Assembly (NCBI GenBank): GCA_029938515.1
Contig: JAOZUU010000011.1
Span: 1-16,223 of the forward strand
Direction of reading: 5' to 3'
DNA length: 16,223 nt
DNA from: Desulfobacterales bacterium
GTDB lineage: Bacteria > Desulfobacterota > Desulfobacteria > Desulfobacterales > QNYZ01
Below are positions 1-7,705 of this stretch, piece by piece (within the stretch, counting starts at the first letter, position 1; every line of letters begins with the position of its first letter). Position numbers and translations under genes: made by a program. The notes beneath the pieces are model-generated. The model was not told the DNA's origin. It did no database searches and saw only the letters and a program-made list of their open reading frames with translations.

Positions 1-102
1 TACGATCGCAAAGGGGGACGATTGTTTGTTACCGGAAAGCGGTGGCCCGATCTGTTTGAGGTGGTGTTGGTGTCTGGTTCTTCGGCTCCCGGAAAGAAAT
101 AA
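1..102 (+). CDS. Glutaminyl-peptide cyclotransferase, C-terminal fragment (5' end outside window)
   Basis: Frame 1 is open from the window edge to a TAA at 100-102 and encodes 33 residues. It contains RLFVTGKRWPDLFEV, which matches the conserved last blade of glutaminyl-peptide cyclotransferases of the plant/bacterial beta-propeller type (pattern GIAxD...RLFVTGKxWPxLFEI). These enzymes are exported and convert N-terminal Gln to pyroglutamate. Only the tail is visible, so the signal peptide and catalytic part cannot be checked. The last four codons (PGKK) and the stop lie inside the left arm of the palindrome at 88-143, so the natural C-terminus appears to have been extended or replaced by repeat sequence. 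The gene is convergent with the HAD gene. The family call rests on recognition of a short motif. Confidence 0.75.
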   Translation, partial: YDRKGGRLFVTGKRWPDLFEVVLVSGSSAPGKK

Positions 103-143
103 ATCCATCCCGCCCAGGCGGGATGGATTTATTTCTTTCCGGG
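88..143. repeat. Perfect 56-nt palindrome (compact copy of repeat family also seen at 15152-15317)
   Basis: Positions 88-114 pair without mismatch with 117-143 (27-bp arms, 2-nt loop CA at 115-116). The arm begins CCCGGAAAGAAATAAATCC and ends in CCCGCC. It lies between two convergent genes: the stop of the upstream + gene is in its left arm, and the stop of the - strand HAD gene begins 5 nt beyond its right end. Such a hairpin could stop transcription from both sides, but no clear U-tract follows it on either strand. The outer bases (GGCT at 84-87, GATC at 144-147) are imperfect matches to the GGCC ends of the longer copy at 15152-15317. Confidence 0.95.
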
Positions 144-147
144 GATC

Positions 148-1152
148 TTAATGTTCCGATGAGAAGAAAGCTAAGAGGGACGCGGTTGTGCCAAACACCT
201 GCGCTGCGCCGGCCGCGCGAAGTTTTTCTTCCAAACCGGTTTTGTCCGGTGCCGAGGTGGTAAACCCGATCCCGGTAAATTTTTCCCGTGCTCGCAGCGC
301 GGCGATCATGTCATCGGGCATGTCCCCCACATAATATCTGTTCGCCGGGAGCTGGCCGAGCTTATCCGTGATGGTGTCCAGCATGAAGGGGTCGGGCTTG
401 CTCAGCGATTGTTTTTTACCATCACGCTCAAAACGTTTCTGTTCGGCTGCCAGGCAGTCATCCAGGGAAATCATCAGGGTGAAAAATGCCTTCAACCCGA
501 AAGCATTCAGTGGATACAAGGCTTCGGCCCGGGGTCGCCCCGTAGCGATCGCCAGTAAATTCCGTTCCGCCAGTTTTCCTATAAGTTGTTGTTCGATAAT
601 AAGTTTTTCCAGAATGTTAAGTCCGATATCTTTATGTAAAGAAGGAGGAAATCCGTACGTTTCCGCAAACAACGTTTCTCCAAGGTAAATTTCCTGAAAA
701 ATCTGTTTTATAATGTTGCCGCTTCCCACATCACCGCGATAAATTTCCGCGATGAAACCATTGTCGGCCCCAGATTTTTCGGCCAGCAGCCGGGTAAGCG
801 GCTGCTCGACGGACCTTAGAAAATCTGCGAGCGGCGTTACATCCCAGGTAGAAACGTTTTTCCGGTAATTTTCCCACGGATTGCCGGTATAAACCGGTGG
901 TTGGTTTATCCTGATCCGGCGGCAGAGCAACCGGATCACCTGACAGGTCAAATCCCAGTCATTATTTAACCCGCCGGTTTGTTTGACGGCGGCCAGTTCA
1001 GCCAGAGAAAACAAGGGGTCGGGTAGTTCGTCCCAGCCGGTTGCCCCGGTAAAGAAATGCCTGGCCGCTTGCCTGGCCGTCTCCCTGTACGATTTTGAGA
1101 CGTCGATAAGAACCCCGTCCATGTCAAAAACGATTAATGCACGTGGTTTCAT
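148..1152 (-). CDS. HAD-superfamily phosphatase (334 aa)
   Basis: All four HAD motifs are present. Motif I is DMDGV with nucleophile D10 and acid D12; motif II is ATGRP with T204; motif III is SKPDP with K252; motif IV is GDMPDD at 276-281. About 190 residues separate motifs I and II, so it has a large helical cap rather than the short cap of phosphoglycolate phosphatase. The N-terminus (FDMDGVLIDVSKSYRET) resembles the uncharacterised HAD-IA group TIGR01548; that assignment is from memory. A soluble Mg-dependent phosphomonoesterase is the safe prediction; the substrate is unknown. It is the last gene of a - strand unit, 15 nt after the phosphoesterase gene, which suggests cotranscription. 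The ATG at 1152 gives the expected motif I position close to the N-terminus. Confidence 0.88.
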   Translation of the reverse strand: MKPRALIVFDMDGVLIDVSKSYRETARQAARHFFTGATGWDELPDPLFSLAELAAVKQTGGLNNDWDLTCQVIRLLCRRIRINQPPVYTGNPWENYRKNVSTWDVTPLADFLRSVEQPLTRLLAEKSGADNGFIAEIYRGDVGSGNIIKQIFQEIYLGETLFAETYGFPPSLHKDIGLNILEKLIIEQQLIGKLAERNLLAIATGRPRAEALYPLNAFGLKAFFTLMISLDDCLAAEQKRFERDGKKQSLSKPDPFMLDTITDKLGQLPANRYYVGDMPDDMIAALRAREKFTGIGFTTSAPDKTGLEEKLRAAGAAQVFGTTASLLAFFSSEH

Positions 1153-1167
1153 TGTCGAATGTATCCT

Positions 1168-1893
1168 TTACCAAAGCCGATCGGCATGCATCCGGGGGAG
1201 ACCGGCGGCAATGATTTTTTTGGCGGTAATGACGATATCATAAGGCACAAACCGAGCCTCCAGGGTCCGGGCGGTATCATCTAAAATAACATATTTGGCC
1301 CGATTATCTCCATCCCGGGGTTGGCCGACACTGCCGACGTTAAAAATATATTTTTTGGATGGATCGATCCGGAAGATTCCACGGTGAAGAGGGTGCCGGG
1401 AGATCGTCTCACCGTTACTGCCAACTGCTTCCAGGCGATGGGTATGGCCGGTAAAGCATAGCCGGTTCATACTGGCGTTAAAAGCACGTTCAAGTTTCTT
1501 TTGATCGACTTCGAATAGATAGGTCGTTACCGAATCGGGTGGAAAGCCGTGGACGAACCGGCAGTTGTGCATCACCATCGACTTCTCCATGGTTTCGATA
1601 AATGCAAGGGAATGCGCCGAGAGCATTTCCCGGGTTCTGATAAGCGATTCTTTCGCCGCAGGATTGAACCAGTCGAGAAGCTCGGGTTCCATCAGGGCCA
1701 GTTCGTGATTTCCCAGAATACTTGGGATTTTCCGATCCAGGATTTGATCCATCACCTGTTCAGGATCGGGACCGTAGCCGATGTTGTCGCCCAGGTCGAT
1801 GATTTTATCGATATGTCGGCTGTCGATATCGGCCAGCACCTGGTCGAGGGCTTCAAGATTACCGTGAATATCTGATATAATTGCAAACCGCAT
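1168..1893 (-). CDS. Calcineurin-like metallophosphoesterase (241 aa)
   Basis: The metal-binding blocks of the class appear in order: SDIHGN (D8, H10), GDNIGYGPDP (D36), GNHE (N62, H63), a central His in FVHG (H115), and GHTH (H150, H152). They are followed by NVGSVGQPRDGD, typical of the MJ0936/YfcE-like diadenosine-tetraphosphatase-related branch. It should be a cytoplasmic dinuclear metal (Mn/Fe/Ni) phosphodiesterase or phosphatase; family members act on varied nucleotide or protein substrates, and nothing here identifies this one's substrate. It lies 7 nt downstream of the prepilin peptidase gene and 15 nt upstream of the HAD gene, so the three probably share a transcript. Length is normal and motif I starts at residue 7, so the start is well supported. 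Confidence 0.9.
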   Translation of the reverse strand: MRFAIISDIHGNLEALDQVLADIDSRHIDKIIDLGDNIGYGPDPEQVMDQILDRKIPSILGNHELALMEPELLDWFNPAAKESLIRTREMLSAHSLAFIETMEKSMVMHNCRFVHGFPPDSVTTYLFEVDQKKLERAFNASMNRLCFTGHTHRLEAVGSNGETISRHPLHRGIFRIDPSKKYIFNVGSVGQPRDGDNRAKYVILDDTARTLEARFVPYDIVITAKKIIAAGLPRMHADRLW

Positions 1894-1900
1894 TTTTAAT

Positions 1901-2683
1901 TCATTTACCCATGGTGGACAGGTACCAATGGATCATTTCCGGTCCGAAAAAAATATAACCGATCGTTCCAACCGATAGAAACGGGCCGAAGGGAATGGCC
2001 AGCTTGGTCCCTTGGCCGGATCCCCGCATGGTGGCGATTCCGGTAACGGAACCCAGGACGGAACCGAAAAAAATCGTAAATAGTACACCCGCCCAGCCGC
2101 AGAGCGCGCCGATCAGGGCCAGCAGTTTTATGTCACCGCCGCCCATTCCTTCCTTGCCGGTTATAAAAGTATAACCGATGGCTACCACCAGCAGGCTGCC
2201 GCCACCGGCAAGGATACCCAGCAGGGATGCCTGCCAGGTCATTTGCGGTAATATCAGGGCAGCGGCGAACGCCAGCGGAATGCCCGGCAGGGTAATTCGG
2301 TCCGGAATGATACGGTGGTCGATATCAATAAAAGTGATAACGATCAATACGGCGATGAACGCAAAATAGATGGCGGCCTCAATGGTGGGGCCGAATTTAA
2401 GGCAGGTACACAGGGCAAAACAGCCGGTCAAAAGCTCCACCAGCGGATACCGCCAGGAAATACGGGTGCCGCAGTCCCGGCACCGGCCCTTGAGGATCAG
2501 CCACCCGATCACGGGGATATTATCGTAAATTCGAATGGCCGCCTCACAATTCGGACAATGAGAGGGGGGAAATGCAATGGATTTACCCGCGGGCAACCGA
2601 TAAATACATACATTCAAGAAGCTGCCGATGCATAGACCGAAGATGAAAATCAGGATAGGGATGACGATGCCGGTTATGACCAT
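1901..2683 (-). CDS. pilD: Prepilin peptidase / N-methyltransferase (A24A aspartic protease)
   Basis: This is an inner-membrane enzyme that cleaves the leader of type IV prepilins and pseudopilins and methylates the new N-terminal residue. The first hydrophobic segment (about 5-25) leads into GSFLNVCIYRLP. It is followed by a cytosolic zinc-type loop with two CxxC pairs (C43/C46 and C68/C71), the mark of the bifunctional form. The aspartyl motifs FIDIDHRIIPD (118-128) and GGGDIKL (D184 within it) are both present, followed by several membrane segments. At 260 aa the length is typical. It heads the - strand unit and is divergent from lon. The ATG at 2683 has no obvious Shine-Dalgarno sequence, so the exact start is less certain than the identity. 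No pilin or pilus gene is in the window. Confidence 0.93.
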   Translation of the reverse strand: MVITGIVIPILIFIFGLCIGSFLNVCIYRLPAGKSIAFPPSHCPNCEAAIRIYDNIPVIGWLILKGRCRDCGTRISWRYPLVELLTGCFALCTCLKFGPTIEAAIYFAFIAVLIVITFIDIDHRIIPDRITLPGIPLAFAAALILPQMTWQASLLGILAGGGSLLVVAIGYTFITGKEGMGGGDIKLLALIGALCGWAGVLFTIFFGSVLGSVTGIATMRGSGQGTKLAIPFGPFLSVGTIGYIFFGPEMIHWYLSTMGK

Positions 2684-2706
2684 GGCATATGACCGTAGTT
2701 GGCTTC

Positions 2707-2735
2707 GAATGAAAAATCAAGGTTCATATTGTCAA
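2707..2735 (-). promoter_or_regulatory. Possible promoter for the pilD unit
   Basis: On the - strand a consensus TTGACA (2735 down to 2730) stands about 50 nt upstream of the pilD start. Seventeen nt further lies only a weak -10 (TCATTC, 2712-2707). The -35 hexamer overlaps the lon -35 on the other strand because the shared heptamer TTGTCAA reads TTGACAA in reverse. The poor -10 keeps confidence low. Confidence 0.3.
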
Positions 2736-2756
2736 ACGGGGATGCTGTCTTATAAT
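2729..2756 (+). promoter_or_regulatory. Sigma70-type promoter for lon
   Basis: TTGTCA at 2729-2734 (5 of 6 to consensus), a 16-nt spacer, and a perfect TATAAT at 2751-2756. Transcription would begin near 2763, giving a leader of roughly 110 nt before the lon start. The leader contains two small stems (CCGGA/TCCGG at 2764-2776 and CTGAC/GTCAG at 2826-2839). No CIRCE inverted repeat and no clear heat-shock sigma32-type promoter is visible. Confidence 0.7.
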
Positions 2757-2874
2757 AATGGAACCGGAACATCCGGATGATGACTGGCACTGAACTGTTT
2801 CATTTTCAAAGGTCTCGGAACCCGGCTGACGGATGTCAGGCTGGTGGGAGAGCCCTAAATATTCAGGAGTTTTC

Positions 2875-5253
2875 ATGGCCGAAACGGACAAAGATGATTT
2901 GATTGGAATTATCGAAGACACCATCGAACTGGATAAACTGCCGACGTTGCTTCCGCTCATGCCCGTTCGTGACGTGGTGATTTTTACCGATATGCTGCTG
3001 CCCCTTTTTGTTGGGCGGGACCGCTCGGTTCGGGCCCTGGAAGAAGCCGTTGATAAAGGCGGCTATATTTTGCTTTGCGCTCAGAAAGATCCGTCGGTGG
3101 AAGACCCCTCTTCCGATGATATTTATCGCACCGGAACAATCAGCCGTGTTTTGCGTGTTCTTAAATTGCCTGATGGACATATGAAGGCCCTGGTCCAGGG
3201 GTTGACCCGCGCAAAGATCGAAAGATATACGCGCAAACGATCTTTTTTCAGGGTTAAGGCGGAACTTATTTCCGAACCCGAGGTAAAGGAAATCGGCGTG
3301 GAGGTTGAAGCGGCGATGCGCAATGCTCGGGATCATTCGGAAAAAATTATGGCCTTAAGGGGTGAAATGACCAGTGAGATCCGCGGGATTTTGGACAGCA
3401 TCCAGGAACCCGGACGACTGGCCGATGTGATCTCTTCAAACCTGCGGATGAAAATCGAAGAAGCGCAGACGTTACTTGATATCATTGACCCGATCAAGCG
3501 GCTAAGCAAGGTCAATGAGCTACTGCTTCGGGAGGTTGAACTTTCCTCGATTCAGGCTAAAATTCAATCCAATGTCAAAGACGAAATCTCTAAAAACCAG
3601 CGGGATTATTTTTTACGGGAGCAGATGCGAGCCATTCACCGGGAGCTGGGTGATTCGGATGACAAGTCTCAGGAGATCAATGAATATAAACGGAAAATCA
3701 AACAGGCGAAAATGCCTGCCAAGGCAAAGGATGAAGCCCAGCGGCAGTTGAAACGGCTGGAACAGATGCATCCGGAATCAGCGGAATCGACGGTTGTCCG
3801 GACCTATCTGGACTGGCTGGTGGAGATGCCCTGGAGCCGGTCGTCCAAAGGTAAAATCGATATCGTGCGGGCCAAGAAGGTTCTCGATTCGGAGCATTAT
3901 GGCCTGGAAAAAGTCAAGGACCGGATCTTGGAATATCTGGCCGTTCGCCGGCTCAATCCGAAGCTGAAAGGGGCCATCTTATGTTTCGTGGGACCCCCGG
4001 GAGTGGGGAAGACATCCCTGGGCCGGGCCATCGCCAATGCCATGAAGCGAAAGTTTGTGAGGATCTCGCTGGGTGGTATCCGTGACGAAGCGGAGATTCG
4101 AGGCCATCGGCGAACATATATCGGGGCCATGCCCGGGCGGGTCCTTCAGGGGTTAAAGCAGTGCGGCACCAATAATCCGGTTTTCATGATGGACGAAATC
4201 GACAAGCTCGGTGCCGATTTCAGGGGCGATCCGTCCTCGGCTCTGCTGGAAGCGCTGGATCCGGAGCAAAATTTTGCATTTAGCGATCATTACCTCAATC
4301 TGCCCTTCGATCTGTCCAATGTGATGTTTATTTTGACAGCCAACATAACCGATACGATTCCGTCGGCCCTGCTCGATCGAATGGAAGTGATCGAACTGTC
4401 CGGATATACGGAAGAAGAGAAACAGATCATTGCCGATCGATTTCTGCTGCCGCGCCAAATCAAAGAAAACGGTTTGAAGAAAAGGAATTTATCCATCAGC
4501 GCCACGGCCCTGACCGAGGTAATCCGAGCGTATACATCGGAAGCGGGTTTACGGAATCTCGAAAGAGAACTCGGGGCAACCTGTCGCAAAGCCGCGCGAA
4601 ACATCGCCGAAGGCCAAAAAGGGCCGTTTAAGATCACCCGCCGAAATCTGGAGAAATATTTGGGCGTGCCCAGGTTTTATCCGGAGATGAATGAAACTGA
4701 AAACCAGGTAGGCCTTGCCACCGCGTTGGCCTGGACGTCCGCGGGGGGTGAAATTCTATACATCGAGGCTATCCTGATCGGCGGAAAAGGTGACCTGATC
4801 GTCACCGGGCAACTGGGAGATGTTATGCAGGAATCCGCCCGGGCCGCGTTAAGCTACACGCGGGCCAATCTTGGCAAACTCGGCATTACCAAAAGTGTTC
4901 TGGACAATTCGGATATCCATATCCATGTGCCGGCCGGAGCGATTCCGAAAGATGGGCCATCCGCGGGAATTGCCATGGCCACCGCACTGATTTCAGCCCT
5001 TTCCGGCAAGCCGGTCAACCATAAAATCGCCATGACCGGGGAAGTAACCCTGCGGGGGCGGGTACTGCCCATCGGCGGACTCAAAGAGAAGGCCATGGGT
5101 GCGTTGCGTGCCGGTATCCGAACCATCCTTATCCCGGATCAAAACCAGCGGGAATTGACCGAGATACCGGTAAAAATCAAACGGAAGATTAAATTCTTGC
5201 CTGTAAAGACCATGGATGACGTGATCCCACTGACCATATCCGGTATTCAATAG
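2875..5253 (+). CDS. lon: ATP-dependent protease Lon (LonA type, 792 aa)
   Basis: This is a cytosolic hexameric AAA+ serine protease for protein quality control and regulated proteolysis. With Met at 2875 as residue 1, the N-terminal substrate domain (starting near LPLMPVRDVVIF) and coiled-coil middle are followed by Walker A GPPGVGKT (373-380) and Walker B MMDEID (D440, E441). The protease domain has catalytic S696 in DGPSAG and K739 in GLKEK, spaced 43 residues apart as in E. coli Lon (S679/K722). Length is normal. The 2875 start is preferred over an in-frame ATG at 2833 because AGGAG lies 5 nt before it and family members begin near here. The promoter is at 2729-2756; tsaB begins 51 nt downstream. 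No defect is visible. Confidence 0.97.
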   Translation: MAETDKDDLIGIIEDTIELDKLPTLLPLMPVRDVVIFTDMLLPLFVGRDRSVRALEEAVDKGGYILLCAQKDPSVEDPSSDDIYRTGTISRVLRVLKLPDGHMKALVQGLTRAKIERYTRKRSFFRVKAELISEPEVKEIGVEVEAAMRNARDHSEKIMALRGEMTSEIRGILDSIQEPGRLADVISSNLRMKIEEAQTLLDIIDPIKRLSKVNELLLREVELSSIQAKIQSNVKDEISKNQRDYFLREQMRAIHRELGDSDDKSQEINEYKRKIKQAKMPAKAKDEAQRQLKRLEQMHPESAESTVVRTYLDWLVEMPWSRSSKGKIDIVRAKKVLDSEHYGLEKVKDRILEYLAVRRLNPKLKGAILCFVGPPGVGKTSLGRAIANAMKRKFVRISLGGIRDEAEIRGHRRTYIGAMPGRVLQGLKQCGTNNPVFMMDEIDKLGADFRGDPSSALLEALDPEQNFAFSDHYLNLPFDLSNVMFILTANITDTIPSALLDRMEVIELSGYTEEEKQIIADRFLLPRQIKENGLKKRNLSISATALTEVIRAYTSEAGLRNLERELGATCRKAARNIAEGQKGPFKITRRNLEKYLGVPRFYPEMNETENQVGLATALAWTSAGGEILYIEAILIGGKGDLIVTGQLGDVMQESARAALSYTRANLGKLGITKSVLDNSDIHIHVPAGAIPKDGPSAGIAMATALISALSGKPVNHKIAMTGEVTLRGRVLPIGGLKEKAMGALRAGIRTILIPDQNQRELTEIPVKIKRKIKFLPVKTMDDVIPLTISGIQ

Positions 5254-5304
5254 GTGGTCGAAAAGGGGCGTTTCTCACAGGTTCCGAAAAATAAATCTGA
5301 TTCA

Positions 5305-5982
5305 ATGACTATTCTTGCTGTTGATACCACCACCAGGAGCTGCAGTGCGGCGGTTGTGTCCAAATCCGGGTTGCTGGCCGAAATCATCCTGGACAACGAC
5401 CAGACCCATGCCAGACATCTGATGAAGATGATTGATCAGGTGTTGGAACTGGCCGGGATTTCATTAAATACTTTAGACGGGTTTGCGGTGACGCGCGGTC
5501 CCGGATCGTTTACCGGACTCAGAATCGGTTTAAGTTCGATTAAAGGACTCGGCCGGGCGACCGGAAAACCAATCGTAGCGGTTTCCAGCCTCAAAGCGCT
5601 CGCCACCCAGGTGGGGCCGGTTCCAATGACGATATTCGCATTGATTGACGCCTACCGCAAAGAGGTCTATCTGGCAGGTTACCGATATGAAAAGGATCGG
5701 TTGAAACGGGTGATCCCGGAAACGGTCGTCGGACCGGAGAAGGTGTTGGCTATGGTCCAGGGCCCAGCCGTCTTTGTCGGCAATGGTGCCGTGACTTATC
5801 GCCGGGTGCTGGTCGAAAATTTGGGCGAAAGCGCACATTTTACCCAGGATCTGCAGAATACGATCCGCGCGGCCACTGTGGCCCGGATCGCATTATCACG
5901 GCTGGAATCGGAGGGTTGTGACGCGGCCGACATCACTCCCGTCTATTTACGCAAAAGTGATGCCGAGATCAATCTTGGATAG
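5305..5982 (+). CDS. tsaB: tRNA threonylcarbamoyladenosine biosynthesis protein TsaB (225 aa)
   Basis: TsaB is the ASKHA-fold partner that dimerises with TsaD in making the t6A37 modification of ANN-decoding tRNAs. The N-terminal ILAVDTTTRSCSAAV and the signature TRGPGSFTGLRIGLS are diagnostic. The length fits the family (about 230 aa). The frame is open from a GTG at 5254, directly after the lon stop, but TsaB proteins start just before ILAVDTT, so the ATG at 5305 is chosen. Neither start has a good Shine-Dalgarno, and translation may depend on coupling to lon. tsaD, tsaC and tsaE are not in the window. Confidence 0.93.
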   Translation: MTILAVDTTTRSCSAAVVSKSGLLAEIILDNDQTHARHLMKMIDQVLELAGISLNTLDGFAVTRGPGSFTGLRIGLSSIKGLGRATGKPIVAVSSLKALATQVGPVPMTIFALIDAYRKEVYLAGYRYEKDRLKRVIPETVVGPEKVLAMVQGPAVFVGNGAVTYRRVLVENLGESAHFTQDLQNTIRAATVARIALSRLESEGCDAADITPVYLRKSDAEINLG

Positions 5983-5988
5983 TTTATC

Positions 5989-6010
5989 GGCGGTCTGTAA
6001 TCAGTCCGCC
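5989..6010 (+). other. Hairpin after tsaB, possible weak terminator
   Basis: GGCGG, T, CTG, loop TAAT, CAG, T, CCGCC: two helices (5 and 3 bp) separated by one T-T mismatch, beginning 7 nt after the tsaB stop. There is no T-run after it, so intrinsic termination is unproven. It sits between tsaB and the psd promoter, where an end of transcript would make sense. Confidence 0.4.
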
Positions 6011-6059
6011 TACTCATCTCCAGGCTGACCAACTGGCTGAACTGGTTTAGAACTTTACA

Positions 6060-6088
6060 TTGACAATTCAACGTCCCTTGACTAATAT
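6060..6088 (+). promoter_or_regulatory. Sigma70-type promoter for psd-pssA
   Basis: A perfect TTGACA at 6060-6065, a 17-nt spacer and TAATAT (4 of 6) at 6083-6088, in a notably AT-rich stretch. An overlapping alternative uses TTGACT at 6078-6083 with a later -10. The psd start is about 40 nt downstream, with GGGAG at 6121-6125 as ribosome binding site. Confidence 0.6.
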
Positions 6089-6129
6089 ATATAGTATTCA
6101 AGTATGTTGATTTAAAATTTGGGAGACAG

Positions 6130-6801
6130 ATGGAAAAATTTTCCTGGACCGATCCGCCGAATCAAACGGCGGTTCCCATCGCCAGACCCGGTTATCCGCT
6201 GATTTTTGCCGGTGCGTTTATCACGGCAATTCTGGCCCTTTTGGGCATGGCGATTGCGGCGTTGATTGGTTTGGTGGCAACGATGAGTATCTGCTGGTTT
6301 TTTCGTGATCCCGATCGGGTGATCCCCATGGCATCCGGGGCTGTTGTTTCACCAGCAGACGGCAAGGTGATCGTTGCCCGGGTAGAGGAGCAAAATCCCT
6401 ATATACCCGGGCCGTGTCTCAAGATCAGTGTGTTCATGACCGTTTTTAATGTGCATGTCAACCGTATTCCCCATGAAGGGGAAGTGACAGGGATTGAATA
6501 TCATCCCGGAAAATTTCTGGCCGCCAATAAAGACGAAGCCACCGAAGCCAATGAACGCAATGCGGTGGTTATCCAGATGGAAACAGGCAAACTGATGGCC
6601 GTGGTGCAAGTGGCCGGGCTCGTGGCCCGCCGGATCATCTGTGGCCTTCAATCGGAGCAAACAGTGTCGCGTGGTCAGCGTTTTGGCATGATTTGTTTCG
6701 GGTCACGCCTGGACCTGTATCTTCCACCGGATACCGAGTTGAACGTATCCCGTGGGCAGAAAACACAAGCGGGAACAACCATTTTGGGGTATCTAAAATG
6801 A
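6130..6801 (+). CDS. psd: Phosphatidylserine decarboxylase, short (archaeal-like/PSD-A) type
   Basis: This enzyme converts phosphatidylserine to phosphatidylethanolamine at the inner membrane, using a pyruvoyl group made by self-cleavage. A hydrophobic N-terminal region (about 22-56) is followed by FFRDPDR and SPADGKV (74-80). A core with HVNRIPHEG follows, then the cleavage site FGS, where S192 would become the pyruvoyl residue and split the chain into a large beta and a ~32-residue alpha subunit. At 223 aa it matches the short family, not the ~320-aa E. coli form. The start has a GGGAG site 4 nt upstream. It overlaps pssA by 4 nt (ATGA), so the two consecutive steps of PE synthesis are translationally coupled. 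Confidence 0.95.
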   Translation: MEKFSWTDPPNQTAVPIARPGYPLIFAGAFITAILALLGMAIAALIGLVATMSICWFFRDPDRVIPMASGAVVSPADGKVIVARVEEQNPYIPGPCLKISVFMTVFNVHVNRIPHEGEVTGIEYHPGKFLAANKDEATEANERNAVVIQMETGKLMAVVQVAGLVARRIICGLQSEQTVSRGQRFGMICFGSRLDLYLPPDTELNVSRGQKTQAGTTILGYLK

Positions 6802-7568
6802 GACGGAAAAAAAACGAAAACATGACTAAACCGCGTCGCGGCATTTATATCCTGCCCAATATTTTTACCTCGTTAAATGCTTTTTGCGGTTTTTATGCAT
6901 TGATCAGCGCCATCAATGGAAAGTTTATCCACGGGGCCGTGGCTATTATCATCGCCGGTGTTTTTGATGCGCTTGACGGCAAGATCGCCCGGGCCACCAA
7001 TACCACCAGTACTTTTGGGGTTGAATACGACTCCCTGGCGGATCTTCTCTCCTTTGGTGTGGCGCCCAGCATTATGATGTACCTGTGGGCCCTGAAACCG
7101 TTGGGTCGCATCGGATGGCTGGCGGCATTTTTATTTGCGGTTTGCGGTGCCTTGCGGTTGGCCCGGTTTAACACCCAGTCCGGTTCATCGAGCGGAGAAT
7201 ACTTCACCGGCTTACCCATTCCGGCCGCAGCCGGAATGGTTGCCGTTACGCTTTTGTTTTATCACAAGCTGAACCTGACGGAGAAGCCCAACGCCATGCT
7301 GCTGCTGACCTTCGTATACGTACTCTCATTTCTCATGGTGAGCAGCATTAAATACTATAGTTTCAAAAAATTCGAACTGTTTAAGAAAATGAACTTCAAT
7401 GTTCTGGTGGCGATGATTCTATCGATCGTTTTTATTGCCGCTCAGCCATCCATCGCTCTTTTTCTGATCGGGATTGTATATCTTTTTTCCGGTCCTATCA
7501 TAACACTTCGGCATTTAAAGACAGCCAAAAAGAAAGAAAGCCTGGCCCGCAACGCTGATATCGAGTGA
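6798..7568 (+). CDS. pssA: CDP-diacylglycerol--serine O-phosphatidyltransferase (256 aa)
   Basis: This integral membrane enzyme makes phosphatidylserine from CDP-diacylglycerol and serine, feeding Psd. The CDP-alcohol phosphatidyltransferase motif D-x2-DG-x2-AR-x8-G-x3-D-x3-D is complete: D57, D60-G61, A64-R65, G74, D78, D82. Several hydrophobic segments follow, and the tail is basic (TAKKKES). The frame is open upstream inside psd, but the ATG at 6798 overlapping the psd stop is the sensible start; a second ATG at 6822 is possible. It is the second gene of the psd-pssA pair. Confidence 0.95.
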   Translation: MRRKKNENMTKPRRGIYILPNIFTSLNAFCGFYALISAINGKFIHGAVAIIIAGVFDALDGKIARATNTTSTFGVEYDSLADLLSFGVAPSIMMYLWALKPLGRIGWLAAFLFAVCGALRLARFNTQSGSSSGEYFTGLPIPAAAGMVAVTLLFYHKLNLTEKPNAMLLLTFVYVLSFLMVSSIKYYSFKKFELFKKMNFNVLVAMILSIVFIAAQPSIALFLIGIVYLFSGPIITLRHLKTAKKKESLARNADIE

Positions 7569-7652
7569 TCCCGATTTTAAATCACAACGATTGATAACAA
7601 AGGCGAACATGATCCGAATCGGTTAGCGATTGTGTTTACCATATATTGAAAC

Positions 7653-7683
7653 CTGACATAAATTTAAGATTTTGAACTATAAG
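7653..7683 (+). promoter_or_regulatory. Possible promoter for asd
   Basis: CTGACA at 7653-7658 (5 of 6) and TATAAG at 7678-7683 (5 of 6), separated by a long 19-nt spacer, in the AT-rich 137-nt gap between pssA and asd. The non-optimal spacing makes this tentative; asd could also be read from the psd promoter. Confidence 0.3.
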
Positions 7684-7705
7684 ACATCTATAACGGAGAA
7701 AGAAA

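Noticed and set aside
2833..2874. In-frame upstream ATG for lon at 2833
   Set aside because: It has no ribosome binding site, whereas AGGAG is correctly spaced from 2875, and the extra 14 residues do not fit the Lon N-terminus.
5254..5304. GTG start for tsaB directly after the lon stop
   Set aside because: It adds 17 residues before the conserved ILAVDTT start of TsaB proteins; possible but less likely than ATG 5305.
6693..6797. Longer pssA reading frame starting inside psd
   Set aside because: The extension lies wholly over psd coding sequence in another frame; the ATGA overlap start at 6798 has normal length.
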